Assembly (NCBI RefSeq): GCF_902459535.1
Contig: NZ_LR699554.1
Coordinates: 1,116,001-1,180,000 of the forward strand
Length of the DNA: 64,000 bases
Direction: 5' to 3'
Source: Paraburkholderia dioscoreae
GTDB taxonomy: Bacteria; Pseudomonadota; Gammaproteobacteria; Burkholderiales; Burkholderiaceae
Within the stretch, counting starts at the first letter, position 1. The number at the start of each line of letters is the position of its first letter. Positions 37,793 to 46,350 of the stretch are shown here, in pieces. Both the position numbers and the translations under genes were made by a program. The notes under the pieces are model-generated. The model was not told the origin of the DNA, did not search any database, and saw nothing but the letters and a program-made list of their open reading frames with translations.

Positions 37793-38776
37793 ATGACCCC
37801 GATCATGATCAGCTCGTCGACTTTGCATCCCGAACCCGCTGCGGATGTTATCCCGGATGTCATCCAGCAGACGAGGCGGATCAACCCGATCGGCATGGAG
37901 CCTCAATGGCGCGCTCCGCACGAGGAACCCGCGGGTGGACGCCAGCGGAGCCCTATTCTCGTGTCGCGCTGGACCCGCACCGATATTCGGTCGCTGGAGG
38001 TCAGCAACCCGGGTAGCGCCGCGCACCACTGCATCGCGATGAACCTCAAGTGCACGTCGCTCTCCTTTGCTCATGCCGGCAGGATGCTCGTTCACGGACG
38101 GGTGACCGCGGGAGCCGTACAGATCACGGCACCGGAGGTGCCGTGCAGCGCCGTGTTCGAATCGCCCGGCGACGTGCTGCACCTGTTCGTTGCGCAGCCG
38201 GTGCTGGGCGAATGCTTCGAAGACATGTTCGGCCGCCCGCATGCGGGCGACATTCGTATCGACAATCCCAGGCTCGCGCACGATCCCGCGCTCGAACGTC
38301 TTGGCCAGGCACTTGCCGTGTCGCAATCGGACGACGCCGCGCTCGGCAAGGTCTTTACCGACAGCGTCAGTCTCGCGATCGTTTCGCGCGTGATCGCGCG
38401 GCACTTTACGGCTGGGCAACGGCAGAGCCGTGAAGCGAATGCACTACCGTCCTGGCGCCTCACGCGCGCGATCGAATACGTGGACGCGCATCTGTCCGAA
38501 CCGATCGGGCTCGAGGACATTGCCAACAGCACGGGTTTGACCCGCATGCATTTCGCGTCGCAGTTCCGCCGGGCCACCGGCATGCGCCCGCACGAATACC
38601 TGTTGCGCCGGCGAATCGAACACGCGCAGCACCTTCTGCTTACGTCGAAACATAACGTGCTCGACGTTGCCCTGAGCTGCGGTTTCCTAACCCAGGCTCA
38701 CTTTACGACGGTCTTCAAGCGCCTGGTTGGAGAGACGCCTCATTGCTGGCGAATGAAGGCGAACGTCGATCGGTAA
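37793..38776 (+). CDS. AraC-family transcriptional regulator
   Basis: A 327-residue protein with a poorly conserved N-terminal half and a C-terminal AraC/XylS double HTH (residues ~225-325; LEDIANSTGLTRMHFASQFR and VALSCGFLTQAHFTTVFKR). The N-terminal region does not match an effector domain I can name. An in-frame ATG four codons later could be the real start. No adjacent target is obvious. Confidence 0.88.
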   Translation: MTPIMISSSTLHPEPAADVIPDVIQQTRRINPIGMEPQWRAPHEEPAGGRQRSPILVSRWTRTDIRSLEVSNPGSAAHHCIAMNLKCTSLSFAHAGRMLVHGRVTAGAVQITAPEVPCSAVFESPGDVLHLFVAQPVLGECFEDMFGRPHAGDIRIDNPRLAHDPALERLGQALAVSQSDDAALGKVFTDSVSLAIVSRVIARHFTAGQRQSREANALPSWRLTRAIEYVDAHLSEPIGLEDIANSTGLTRMHFASQFRRATGMRPHEYLLRRRIEHAQHLLLTSKHNVLDVALSCGFLTQAHFTTVFKRLVGETPHCWRMKANVDR

Positions 38777-38910
38777 GCAGATTCATGCGTCTCTGAAAGT
38801 GAGCGGAATATGCCTGCGGCGGCCGAAGGCGGCGCACGGTGGTTGTATCCGCAACGTGCAGTGAGAGCTTCTCGCTGATCAACCGGACTATCTGAAAGAG
38901 GAGTGCGACC

Positions 38911-39330
38911 ATGTTGGCGGAAACGAATTTTACCGATCCGTGGATACAGACCCTTGATTTGCTCGCCGAGTTGTCCGGAGACAAAGCCTCCAGGATCAAG
39001 GAAGCGGCTTTGGCGGACGCACGCAACGCACGCGAGGGTTGCCGCTTGCTGCTCAGGACGCAACGCTTTGGCGCACAGGTGCGCGTGATCGACCGCCCGA
39101 CGCCTTCGACCGCGACCATTGAATGGCGTGATTCGACGCACTGTTGCTATGGCGATCAGGTTTGGCACGCGAGCCGCGCACGTGTGGCAGGTGTCTGTGC
39201 AATGAGCGGCCGTGCAATACGGCCGGGGGATGCGATATACAAGCCGCGCCCGTGCCGGCCAGCGCCGCTAAACCTGGGTGCGATGATTCTTGGCGTCGTG
39301 CTCGATGATGCTTTTACGCCTGACCGGTAG
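38911..39330 (+). CDS. DUF3331 domain protein
   Basis: A 139-residue protein with the DUF3331 pattern: W-x-D-x(3)-C-C-Y near residue 72, then CAMSGRAIRPGDAIYKPRPCRP (residues ~95-116). The paired cysteines could bind metal, but no function is known. The domain is largely found in Burkholderia and relatives. The ATG follows GAGGAG at ideal spacing. Confidence 0.8.
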   Translation: MLAETNFTDPWIQTLDLLAELSGDKASRIKEAALADARNAREGCRLLLRTQRFGAQVRVIDRPTPSTATIEWRDSTHCCYGDQVWHASRARVAGVCAMSGRAIRPGDAIYKPRPCRPAPLNLGAMILGVVLDDAFTPDR

Positions 39331-39703
39331 TTGGCTTGCGGCACTCACGTTACTGTATTCACGCTGGCGCGGCTGCCTGACATACGCTTGGCCATCCGGT
39401 CGTATGGGGAAGTCATACCTAAGTGTGATACCCGAATGAAGGCCCGTATTGCGGGCCTTCCGAAGTCCGCCAAAGGTGGTCTTCAACCGCGAGAATGTCA
39501 GCGGGGCGAGCGCGGCGGCGGGCACTGCATCCCTATAGATGATGGTTTCGCGGCAAATTCCCGGCTAGTATGGTTCTTGCCTGCTACGGATCCATTTCTG
39601 TTCCGGTGGATGCGTCAGGCGCGATGAGCTTCATAAGGCAGTAAATATCGCGCCGGATATTCTTTTCTGTTACTACGTCGGCGCATCTGGAGTATTGGCA
39701 GCT
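39331..39703. other. Intergenic region with a hairpin
   Basis: 373 bases with no convincing gene between DUF3331 and the receiver gene. A perfect 9-base hairpin (GAAGGCCCG / CGGGCCTTC, loop 5) sits at 39438-39460 without a T run, so it may be a weak terminator or structured RNA rather than a classic terminator. Confidence 0.5.
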
Positions 39704-40078
39704 ATGAGCTTTGTTTGTATCGTCGACGATGACGCCTCTGTACGAAACGGTGTCGGTGACCTTCTCAACGCAGTGGGTTACACGACCGTGGCATTTTCAT
39801 CGGGAGAGGAATTCCTCGCCTCGTCGGCAGTCGACGAGGCATTGTGTGTTTTGCTCGACCTCAAGATGCAAGGCATGCAAGGCCTCGATGTGCAACGCCA
39901 GCTCAATGCGGAACACAGGAGCATTCCCATTGTGCTCATGTCGGCGCATGGCGACGAAGACACGGTTCGGTGGGGAATCCAGCACGGGGCAGTCGCGTTT
40001 TTACGCAAACCGTTTGCGGAAGATGTGCTGCTCGATTCGATAGTGCTTGCCATCGGTCGGAAGGGTGGGGCGAATTGA
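39704..40078 (+). CDS. Single-domain response regulator (receiver only)
   Basis: A 124-residue FixJ-type receiver with acidic pocket VDDD (8-10), phospho-acceptor Asp52 in LLDLKMQG, Ser in LMSAHGD and Lys in FLRKPF. There is no output domain, so it probably acts as a phosphate shuttle or by protein binding. The ATG at 39704 is preferred; a TTG nine bases earlier is too close to the Shine-Dalgarno-like CTGGAG. No kinase gene adjoins. Confidence 0.85.
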   Translation: MSFVCIVDDDASVRNGVGDLLNAVGYTTVAFSSGEEFLASSAVDEALCVLLDLKMQGMQGLDVQRQLNAEHRSIPIVLMSAHGDEDTVRWGIQHGAVAFLRKPFAEDVLLDSIVLAIGRKGGAN

Positions 40079-40150
40079 GGGGGCAGGGGATTTCACACAC
40101 CGGCCTCCGATAGCGTATCGGGCGCTCGTCCTATCATGAACTCTCATGAA

Positions 40151-40174
40151 AACGCGGCGCTTTAGCGCCGCGTT
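40151..40174. terminator. GC-rich hairpin, probable terminator
   Basis: A perfect 10-base stem AACGCGGCGC/GCGCCGCGTT with TTTA loop between the receiver gene and the convergent hydrolase gene. The T run is poor on the plus strand; A residues upstream would give a T run for minus-strand transcripts. Confidence 0.7.
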
Positions 40175-40252
40175 GTTCCATCATTCGACCGCGGTTCGCG
40201 CGGCGCTCATTCAGCTTACGCTTCTTTCCAGCCGCGACCGCACGCGAGCACG

Positions 40253-41047
40253 CTACTGCTGCGCATGCGTCGCGGCATCTTCGATGACAGCCGCAACTTC
40301 TTTCGGACGGGATTCGTAAACCGAATGGCTCGCGCCGGGAATCACGGTGGTGTGGCTATGCGCGCGCGCGTAGTACCAGCGCTCCAGGTCCGGGTTGATG
40401 ATTTTGTCATTAGCGGCGACGATGCCCCAGCTTGGCTTCGTGGTCCATGCGGCAACGGTCATCGGCGTCGAAAAGACTTTCGCGGCCGTCAGGATCTGCG
40501 AATGCGACTCGAATTGGGCTTGCTTGAGCGGCAGATCAGCAGCGAAGTCTTTCGGGAAATCCACCGGGTTCAGATATGTGTAGCCGTCGTCGGTCTTCCT
40601 GATTGCGCCCGGCTGCTTCGACGTGTAACTGGGCATGCCTTTGCCCAGCGTGCCTTCATCTTCTCCGACGGCCGGAGCATGCGCCGCGACGTACACCAGC
40701 CCTACGACATTCGGATGCACACCGGCTTCCGTGATGATCGAACCGCCATAGCTGTGCGCCACCAGGATCGTCGGACCGTTTTGCAGGTCGAGAACACGTT
40801 TGGTCGCGGCCACGTCGTCTTCGAGTGAGGTCAGCGGCTCCTGCACGAGGCTGACGTGGTAGCCGTCTTTGGTCAGGATGTCATAGACCGGTTTCCAACC
40901 GGACCCGTCCACCCATGCACCATGCACCAGTACAATATTTTTGACGGGGGTGCTTTGGGGCTGGGCATCCTGCGCCAGCGCGCCGGTCGACGCAAGAAGA
41001 CAAGCTGACATTGACAAGGCCGACACGACGAAAGGCATAAATCTCAT
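40253..41047 (-). CDS. Exported alpha/beta hydrolase
   Basis: A 264-residue alpha/beta hydrolase with signal peptide (residues 1-25, cut near GALAQDA). The oxyanion block is VLVHGAWVDGSGW, the nucleophile Ser is in VAHSYGGSI, and the late His is in IPGASHSVYES. The domain resembles the small secreted esterase-like hydrolases common in Burkholderia; the substrate is unknown. Confidence 0.87.
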   Translation of the reverse strand: MRFMPFVVSALSMSACLLASTGALAQDAQPQSTPVKNIVLVHGAWVDGSGWKPVYDILTKDGYHVSLVQEPLTSLEDDVAATKRVLDLQNGPTILVAHSYGGSIITEAGVHPNVVGLVYVAAHAPAVGEDEGTLGKGMPSYTSKQPGAIRKTDDGYTYLNPVDFPKDFAADLPLKQAQFESHSQILTAAKVFSTPMTVAAWTTKPSWGIVAANDKIINPDLERWYYARAHSHTTVIPGASHSVYESRPKEVAAVIEDAATHAQQ

Positions 41048-41170
41048 GTGAAACTCCGGTATTCGGTAAAGAGAGAGAAGATGTTGGTGGAATGAGGTTG
41101 CGAGAAGGACTTCGGAATGAAGCGGGGTTCCGTGCAGGACAGTGACGGCACGGAACCCGAAATGCTTCGC

Positions 41171-41521
41171 TTAGCTACCGAAGTAGAGGTTGCAGAAGCT
41201 GACGGGACCGACGCAGGTCGAATGCATCGCCGTTCTCGCCGGTGCGCCTGACGACGAGGTGCCGTGCTGCGCCACGCCGCCGTACGCTTGCGTAGCCTGT
41301 TGCTGGTTGTCCTGGGCAGCGATTTTTGCTTCGGCAGCCTGAATATCGGCCGGGTAGTCGATGTCGTTGGCTTGCGATGGATCGTAGCCGGCCTTTTCGA
41401 CCTTGACGAGATCGGCACGAACTTCTGCGCGCGTCACGGGACCATTCGATTGTGCGAAGCTGATAGCCGGAGCGGCCAACGTACCGGCGGCAAGGGCGAG
41501 ACAAACGAGAACCTTCTTCAT
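41171..41521 (-). CDS. DUF4148 domain protein, exported
   Basis: A 116-residue protein with a signal peptide (MKKVLVCLALAAGTLAAPAI...) and the DUF4148 core VTRAEVRADLVKVEKAGYDP then DIDYPADIQAAEAKIA. Function is unknown; the family is abundant in Burkholderiaceae. AAGGAG lies 9 bases upstream. Its C-terminus has two cysteines (TCVGPVSFC) that may form a disulfide. Confidence 0.87.
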   Translation of the reverse strand: MKKVLVCLALAAGTLAAPAISFAQSNGPVTRAEVRADLVKVEKAGYDPSQANDIDYPADIQAAEAKIAAQDNQQQATQAYGGVAQHGTSSSGAPARTAMHSTCVGPVSFCNLYFGS

Positions 41522-41788
41522 GATTGATACTCCTTCGATTGAGTGTAATGACTTGACGGGCAATGGATACGGCTCGACCGCGAGGCGGCGATGCCAAGTG
41601 CGCCCATAGCTGCACGGCGCACTGCATTGCTTTGCTGCCGACCGTGTATTACCAGTATCGAGGAGGCGGGTTCGGGCCGTTTCCCGGATCAAACGAAGGT
41701 TTCCGGAATGCACGACGGCGCTCTGACGGTGTCAATAGCGGGGCGCGTCGTTGAGAACAACCATCAGCACAAACTGACGAAACGCCCC

Positions 41789-42316
41789 ATGCAATACGCT
41801 CCAGCCATCACTTTCCGGTTTGCCGAGCCGCACGACGCGAACGCGATCCGCACGATCGAATTCGAAGCGGGCCAGCGTTTTGTCAGCGTCGGCATGGCGG
41901 GAATTGCTGATGCGCCGCCGATGGAACCGGAACTCGTCGGCCGCAAGATAACGGCGCGGGAGATCATCGTTGCCGTAGATACTGACGGAAAGTGCGCTGG
42001 CTTCGTGATGTTCGAGCAGCAACCCGCGCGCCTCTACGTGCAGGAGCTCGATGTGCTCACGTCGCACGCCGGGCGGCGTATCGGCGCGGCGCTCATCGAG
42101 CAGGTCGCACACCTTGCCCGCGCGCGACGACTCACGCAACTCATCCTGTCGACGTTTCGCGAGGTGCCCTGGAATGCGCCGTACTATCGGCGGATCGGGT
42201 TTCGCGATATCGAAGAAGCCGAACTCGACGCGACGTTGCTGGCGCGGCGCGATGCGCATATTGCGCGAGGACTCGATGAATCGAAGCGCGTTTTCATGCG
42301 GCGCGATCTGGCATGA
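41789..42316 (+). CDS. GNAT-family N-acetyltransferase
   Basis: A 175-residue GNAT protein: ITFRFAEPHDANAIRTIE at the start, the acetyl-CoA segment VQELDVLTSHAGRRIGAALIEQV (R/Q-x-x-G-x-G/A loop as RRIGAA), and PYYRRIGF near the end. The acceptor is unknown. The start is uncertain; an upstream in-frame ATG at 41708 would add 27 residues of low similarity. Confidence 0.85.
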   Translation: MQYAPAITFRFAEPHDANAIRTIEFEAGQRFVSVGMAGIADAPPMEPELVGRKITAREIIVAVDTDGKCAGFVMFEQQPARLYVQELDVLTSHAGRRIGAALIEQVAHLARARRLTQLILSTFREVPWNAPYYRRIGFRDIEEAELDATLLARRDAHIARGLDESKRVFMRRDLA

Positions 42317-42361
42317 TGGGTGAGATGTGAGGTGTCCACACTATGTCCAGGCGTAAAAAAA

Positions 42362-42417
42362 CGCGGCAGGTGTGATCGGAACGAATCATTCCTGTCACAT
42401 CTGCCGCGCGGTTTTTT
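42362..42417. terminator. Intrinsic terminator
   Basis: A long stem, CGCGGCAGGTGTGA with TCACATCTGCCGCG (one G-T wobble), is followed by GTTTTTTT. A run of A residues on the other side suggests bidirectional use between the GNAT gene and the convergent old-yellow-enzyme gene. Confidence 0.9.
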
Positions 42418-42523
42418 TCAGCGCACTGCCATGCATTGGCCGCTTTATCCCGCAGCCTAACCTCCGCCGGCTCTCCGCATGGCTTGGCTTTTTTCAGCCT
42501 GTTTCGACGCTTACTCCACGCGC

Positions 42524-43585
42524 TTATTCCACAGTTTCCAGCGTCGGATAATCCACATAGCCGGTTTCACCGCGTGCGTAATAGGTTGCCGGGTTCGGCT
42601 TGTTCAACGGCGCATTCGTGGCGAAGCGGCGTACCAGATCCGGATTCGCAATGAACAGCTGACCCCAGGCCACCGCATCTGCGTCACCCGCGTCGAGCAC
42701 CTGTTGCGCGGTTTCCGTGGTGAACTTTTCGTTGGCGATGTACGGGCCGCCGAATGCTTTCTTCAGTTGCGGGCCGAGACGGTCGTCGCCGAGCGCTTCA
42801 CGTGCGGCAATGAATGCGATCTTGCGCTTGCCGAGCTCGCGAGCCACATAACTGAAGGTGCCGGCCGGATCGGAATCGCCCATGGTGTGCGCGTCGCGGC
42901 GCGGCGCGAGGTGTACGCCGACACGGTTCGCGCCCCACACGTCGATGCAGGCGTCGGTGACTTCGAGCAGCAGACGGGCGCGGTTTTCGATCGGGCCGCC
43001 GTAGGCGTCGGTACGTTTGTTGGTGCTGTCCTGCAGGAACTGGTCGAGCAGATAGCCGTTGGCGCCGTGCACTTCGACGCCGTCGAAGCCTGCTGCCTTG
43101 GCGTTTTCCGCGCCTTTGCGGAATGCTTCGACCACGCCGGCGATTTCATCGAGTTCCAGTGCGCGCGGCGTCACATAGGCACGCTCCGGACGCACCAGGC
43201 TCACGTGGCCTTGTGCGGCGATCGCGCTCGGCGCGACCGGCAGTTCGCCGTTCAGGAACAGCGGGTCGGAAATACGGCCCACGTGCCACAGTTGCAGAAA
43301 AATCCTGCCGCCGGCCGCATGCACGGCGCTCGTCACGAGCTTCCAGCCTTCAACCTGCTCCTGCGACCAGATGCCCGGCGTGTCGGCATAGCCCACGCCT
43401 TGCGGCGTCACCGAGGTCGCCTCGCTGATGATCAGCCCGGCCGTTGCGCGTTCAGCGTAGTACTTCGCCATCAGCGCGTTCGGCACACGGATTTCTCCGG
43501 CGCGCTGGCGTGTGAGCGGCGCCATGACGATGCGGTTCGGCAGCGTGATGTCACCAATTTGCAGCGGATCGAAAAGAGTCGGCAT
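42524..43585 (-). CDS. Old yellow enzyme, NemA-like ene-reductase
   Basis: A 353-residue FMN-dependent flavoprotein of the old yellow enzyme family that reduces activated alkenes, quinones or nitro compounds with NAD(P)H. The substrate-binding His/Asn pair is in VEVHGANGYLLDQFLQ (residues ~180-195), and FMN contacts are in MAPLTRQRA and QLWHVGR. The closely linked ArsR regulator gene (87 bases upstream, same strand) suggests induction by electrophiles. Confidence 0.9.
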   Translation of the reverse strand: MPTLFDPLQIGDITLPNRIVMAPLTRQRAGEIRVPNALMAKYYAERATAGLIISEATSVTPQGVGYADTPGIWSQEQVEGWKLVTSAVHAAGGRIFLQLWHVGRISDPLFLNGELPVAPSAIAAQGHVSLVRPERAYVTPRALELDEIAGVVEAFRKGAENAKAAGFDGVEVHGANGYLLDQFLQDSTNKRTDAYGGPIENRARLLLEVTDACIDVWGANRVGVHLAPRRDAHTMGDSDPAGTFSYVARELGKRKIAFIAAREALGDDRLGPQLKKAFGGPYIANEKFTTETAQQVLDAGDADAVAWGQLFIANPDLVRRFATNAPLNKPNPATYYARGETGYVDYPTLETVE

Positions 43586-43672
43586 AAGAGTTCACCTTTG
43601 ACGGCGGGCGCGCGGCCCGAGCCTGAAAAAAGACTGCATGATGAAAGAAGCGCGGCGATGCGGATCAAGCGC

Positions 43673-43975
43673 CTAGAGCCTGGTATTCATGTGCTCGAGG
43701 AACGCCTGGATGACCGGCTCATTGCGTTTGAAAAACACCCATTGACCGACCCGCTTCGACGTGACGAGCCCCGCGCGCTGCAAAGCCGCAAGGTGCGCCG
43801 ACACGGTTGACTGCGACAGGCCGCAGTGCGCATCGATCCGGCCCGCGCACACACCGTGATCGAGCGGCAGCTCCTGGTCGGCGAAATGCGCGTACGGCTC
43901 GCGCAGCCAGCCGAGAATCTCCCGGCGAACCGGGTTGGCAAGCGCTTTGTGAATCGCGTCGATATCGAGCGTCAT
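43673..43975 (-). CDS. ArsR-family transcriptional regulator
   Basis: A 100-residue winged-helix repressor with MTLDIDAIHKALANPVRREILGWL and the recognition helix GLSQSTVSAHLAALQRAG. It has two cysteines (VCAG and HCGLS, residues ~43 and ~52) where a thiol sensor could lie; metal-binding C-V-C of classical ArsR is absent. Its place before the ene-reductase gene suggests it senses electrophiles or quinones. A palindromic element lies 84 bases upstream. Confidence 0.87.
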   Translation of the reverse strand: MTLDIDAIHKALANPVRREILGWLREPYAHFADQELPLDHGVCAGRIDAHCGLSQSTVSAHLAALQRAGLVTSKRVGQWVFFKRNEPVIQAFLEHMNTRL

Positions 43976-44059
43976 GGGGTTGGTTTCAAGGTCTTCAACA
44001 ACAGGCAGGCGTGGCGCCGGTCCGCGCGCTCAAGCCTGCATCGTTACAGGGCGAATTAT

Positions 44060-44079
44060 ATATCGTATTTTTACGATAT
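44060..44079. promoter_or_regulatory. Likely ArsR-type operator
   Basis: Perfect 8-base arms ATATCGTA and TACGATAT around TTTT in an AT-rich segment upstream of the arsR/ene-reductase genes. Such AT-rich interrupted palindromes are typical targets of ArsR-family repressors. Confidence 0.65.
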
Positions 44080-44195
44080 GCGCGAAGGCACTACGGTCTA
44101 TGAGGGTGATAGATGCAGACGCGCGATTCGAAGCCCCGTCCACCGCCCACGTGCAATCGCGCGGGCCGCGTTCCACTGCACCGCCGTAACAGGGG

Positions 44196-44888
44196 TTATC
44201 TGCCGAGCTTGCTCAGGTAGAGTTGCGCCGCCCGCAGGACGTGCCGTTCCGCGAGCATGGCAGCCAGCGCCGCGTCGCCCGACTGCACTGCGCGCAGAAT
44301 GGCCGCGTGTTCTTCCCACGTCATGCGTATTTCCTCGTCATTCGAGTTGACGAACAGCATGCGCGTGCGATCGCGCAGCGAACGCATCAGATCGGTGAGC
44401 ATGGAGTTGGCGCCGGCCGCGTAGAGCAGATCGTGGAAGCGCGCATTGAGGTCGAGCAGCCCGGCGGTTTCGCCCTTGTTCACCCTGGCTTTGCCCTCGT
44501 CGAGCACCTGCTCGATTTTTGCGGCCAGCTCCGGCGTGCAGTGCTCCGCGGCGAGGCGGGCGTTCAGGCCTTCCAGCGTGGCGCGGATCTGCACCATTTC
44601 GCGCGCGGAAGACGGTTCGAGCGACGCGACCACCGCGCCATGACGCGGCCGCACTTCGACCAGGCCTTCCGCCGCCAGCGCCCGCAGCGCTTCGCGCACC
44701 GGCACGCGGGACACGTTCAGGTCTTCGGCAATGCGTCCTTCCACGAGCCGGTCGCCCGGTGCGTAAGCGCCCGACGTGATGGATTCACGGATGCGGACGA
44801 GCACGAGTTCAGACAGTTGCTGGTGCTGAATCGGAGCAGATCGCGCCTGCTTGCCTGCGAGGGCCGGCGAATCCGGTTGGCTACTCAT
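44196..44888 (-). CDS. GntR-family regulator (FadR/FCD subfamily)
   Basis: A 230-residue regulator: N-terminal winged HTH (GDRLVEGRIAEDLNVSRVPV, residues ~45-65) and a C-terminal FCD ligand domain with conserved Asp/His positions (LNARFHDLLYAAGANSML and the later EEHAAILRAV). The ATG follows GGAGAAACA. A GTACAC-G-TCATAC element lies 79 bases before its start, and matching elements precede five other units in 46-57 kb, so this is the probable master regulator of that region. Confidence 0.9.
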   Translation of the reverse strand: MSSQPDSPALAGKQARSAPIQHQQLSELVLVRIRESITSGAYAPGDRLVEGRIAEDLNVSRVPVREALRALAAEGLVEVRPRHGAVVASLEPSSAREMVQIRATLEGLNARLAAEHCTPELAAKIEQVLDEGKARVNKGETAGLLDLNARFHDLLYAAGANSMLTDLMRSLRDRTRMLFVNSNDEEIRMTWEEHAAILRAVQSGDAALAAMLAERHVLRAAQLYLSKLGR

Positions 44889-44966
44889 TGTTTCTCCATG
44901 CACTGGGCGTCGCCGGCGGCGCCAGCGGATAAGGCATTTTAACCCAGGGACGGAACGTTGTAGACA

Positions 44967-44979
44967 GTACACGTCATAC
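44967..44979. promoter_or_regulatory. Putative GntR operator f (gntR promoter)
   Basis: GTACACGTCATAC matches GTATAC-N-GTATAC in 9 of 12 defined positions and lies 79 bases upstream of the gntR start. It suggests autoregulation. It is the weakest member of the set together with site c. Confidence 0.4.
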
Positions 44980-45060
44980 CACTGTCAGGCTGGATGACGC
45001 CTCGCGCCATCCGCCGGACGATCCGCGGCGAAAGTCCGCGGCGGATCGATGCCTGTGTGG

Positions 45061-45168
45061 GCCGCCGAAGTACGGCGCCTCGTCGGCCAACCGGTATCCG
45101 ACATTGACGGCGACGATGCCCTGATCGGCGACCCAGTGGCACACGTGGTCGTAGATTTTGCCATTCAC
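45061..45168 (-). pseudogene. Remnant of an alpha/beta hydrolase (carboxylesterase) gene
   Basis: Between gntR and the ferredoxin gene, 36 codons on the minus strand encode IYDHVCHWVADQGIVAVN followed by VGYRLADEAPY, which matches the strand beta4 to beta5 region of HSL-type esterases (pattern W-V-A-x-Q-G-I-V-x(3)-x-Y-R-L-A). The HGG oxyanion motif before it and the GxSAGG nucleophile elbow after it are both absent, so only a fragment of about a tenth of a gene survives. It is probably the relic of an esterase once linked to this cluster. Confidence 0.55.
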
Positions 45169-45220
45169 GCGTCCATCGCTTCGGGCGGTGCGCCGGACGG
45201 CTCCACGGCGGAACCGGCCT

Positions 45221-45499
45221 TCACCATGACACGCTCACGTCGCCCTTGACGAACGTCTGGCACGCCATGCGATAGCCCGCCTCAAGTTCTTCCGCGCTGA
45301 GATGGCGTTTTTCTTTGGCTTTTACGGCGTCCGTATTTTCGCGTCCCTGCTCGACCTTGCATTTGCAGGTGCCGCAGAGTCCGCCGCCGCATTTGAACGG
45401 AATGCCGCCGTGCTCGCGCAACGACACGCGCAGCAGGTTGCTGTCGGGCGGCGCTTGCACGGTTTTGCCGCCGTTCGTGATGAAAGTGACCTGAATCAT
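45221..45499 (-). CDS. Plant-type [2Fe-2S] ferredoxin, second of two
   Basis: A 92-residue ferredoxin with cluster ligands in FKCGGGLCGTCKC (C-x4-C-x2-C) and a fourth Cys in RMACQTF. It starts MIQVTFITNGGKTVQ and has a basic middle (KAKEKRHLS). It would carry electrons from a reductase to an oxygenase. It is 14 bases after the 104-residue unknown gene and is the last gene of a three-gene operon. Confidence 0.93.
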   Translation of the reverse strand: MIQVTFITNGGKTVQAPPDSNLLRVSLREHGGIPFKCGGGLCGTCKCKVEQGRENTDAVKAKEKRHLSAEELEAGYRMACQTFVKGDVSVSW

Positions 45500-45513
45500 G
45501 AGGTAAACCTGTT

Positions 45514-45828
45514 TCAAGAGGCGCTGGCCGGCGCGTCGAGCGGCACGATCTGCGCGTCGGCGTGGCTCGCGCCCGCGAGATCGGACATGGATTGGAAAGC
45601 CGCTTCGCGCGTGTCGAAGTGGTCGAAGAATTTGGTCGGCACGAGATTGACGTTGGCGGGCGTGCCTTCGTCGACGATCTTCACGCGCGTCTCGCATTGC
45701 AGCGCGGCGATCGTGAAAGTGGCGACGTGGCGACCGTCGTAGCGATAAACGTACGACTCCAGCGGTTGCAGACCGTCAGTGGCTTCGCTGCGGTACTGGC
45801 CGGGCTTGCTGGTGAGAATGATGTACAT
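45514..45828 (-). CDS. Hypothetical protein between two ferredoxins
   Basis: A 104-residue soluble protein I do not recognise. It begins MYIILTSKPGQYRSEA, has a central beta-rich segment (ESYVYRYDGRHVATFTIAAL, then RVKIVDEG) and a helical C-terminal part (FFDHFDTREAAFQSMSDLAG). There is no signal peptide, Cys cluster or known motif; only one Cys. The tight spacing (15 bases after ferredoxin 1, 14 before ferredoxin 2) suggests it works with them, perhaps as an oxygenase effector or assembly partner. That role is inferred. Confidence 0.8.
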   Translation of the reverse strand: MYIILTSKPGQYRSEATDGLQPLESYVYRYDGRHVATFTIAALQCETRVKIVDEGTPANVNLVPTKFFDHFDTREAAFQSMSDLAGASHADAQIVPLDAPASAS

Positions 45829-45843
45829 GGGCGATCGTTGAAG

Positions 45844-46164
45844 TCAGGCGGGTGACGTGCCGTCAGGCGGCGTGTCGTTCTGGGCGAGTTCGATGTCGTG
45901 ATCGATCCACAACTGGCAGGCGAGGCGATAGCCTTGCGTCAAACGTTCGCCCAGTTGCTTGCGCTCCTTCCAGTTCGGTTCCGGCAGATACTCGCCGCCG
46001 CTGATAACGACGCACGCGCACTGCGAGCATTTGCCCATGCCGCACTCGTAACGCAGGTGCGGATAGGGAAACTGCCGGATGCCGGCGCGCACCACCAGAT
46101 TGGTGTTGTCCTTGACCGAGTCGCGGTACGTCTCGCCGTTCTTGTGAAAGACCACGTTGGGCAT
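45844..46164 (-). CDS. Plant-type [2Fe-2S] ferredoxin, first of two
   Basis: A 106-residue ferredoxin with ligands in YECGMGKCSQCAC (C-x4-C-x2-C) and RLACQLW. The start at 46162-46164 follows AAGGAG at ideal spacing; a longer frame upstream is not needed. It differs clearly from the second ferredoxin, so the pair is not a recent duplication. It is the first gene of the operon, with operator-like site a 60 bases upstream. Confidence 0.93.
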   Translation of the reverse strand: MPNVVFHKNGETYRDSVKDNTNLVVRAGIRQFPYPHLRYECGMGKCSQCACVVISGGEYLPEPNWKERKQLGERLTQGYRLACQLWIDHDIELAQNDTPPDGTSPA

Positions 46165-46223
46165 TGCTTTCTCCTTGCCCGCGCTACCGCTGTAAGGCGA
46201 TAGGCGAGGCTTACACATAAAAA

Positions 46224-46236
46224 GTACATCGTATAC
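46224..46236. promoter_or_regulatory. Putative GntR operator a (ferredoxin operon)
   Basis: GTACATCGTATAC, one perfect GTATAC arm and one degenerate arm seven bases apart, 60 bases upstream of the first ferredoxin start. Confidence 0.55.
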
Positions 46237-46350
46237 AATTAAACCGGCAATCGATGCCTTCGGATCGACAGGTCGCCGCGGTTCGGCCCGCTGGAAGGAC
46301 GGTCAAACTGCTCAAGGAAGTGACCTACCATCGGCGAACTATCCAAAATA

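Noticed and set aside
40151..40174. Possible small regulatory RNA end
   Set aside because: The hairpin is explained as a terminator between convergent genes; no promoter for an RNA was seen.
44973..45220. Plus-strand open frame starting MPVWAAEVRRLVGQ near 45049
   Set aside because: It is antisense to the esterase relic and has no similarity; the minus-strand peptide fits a known family.
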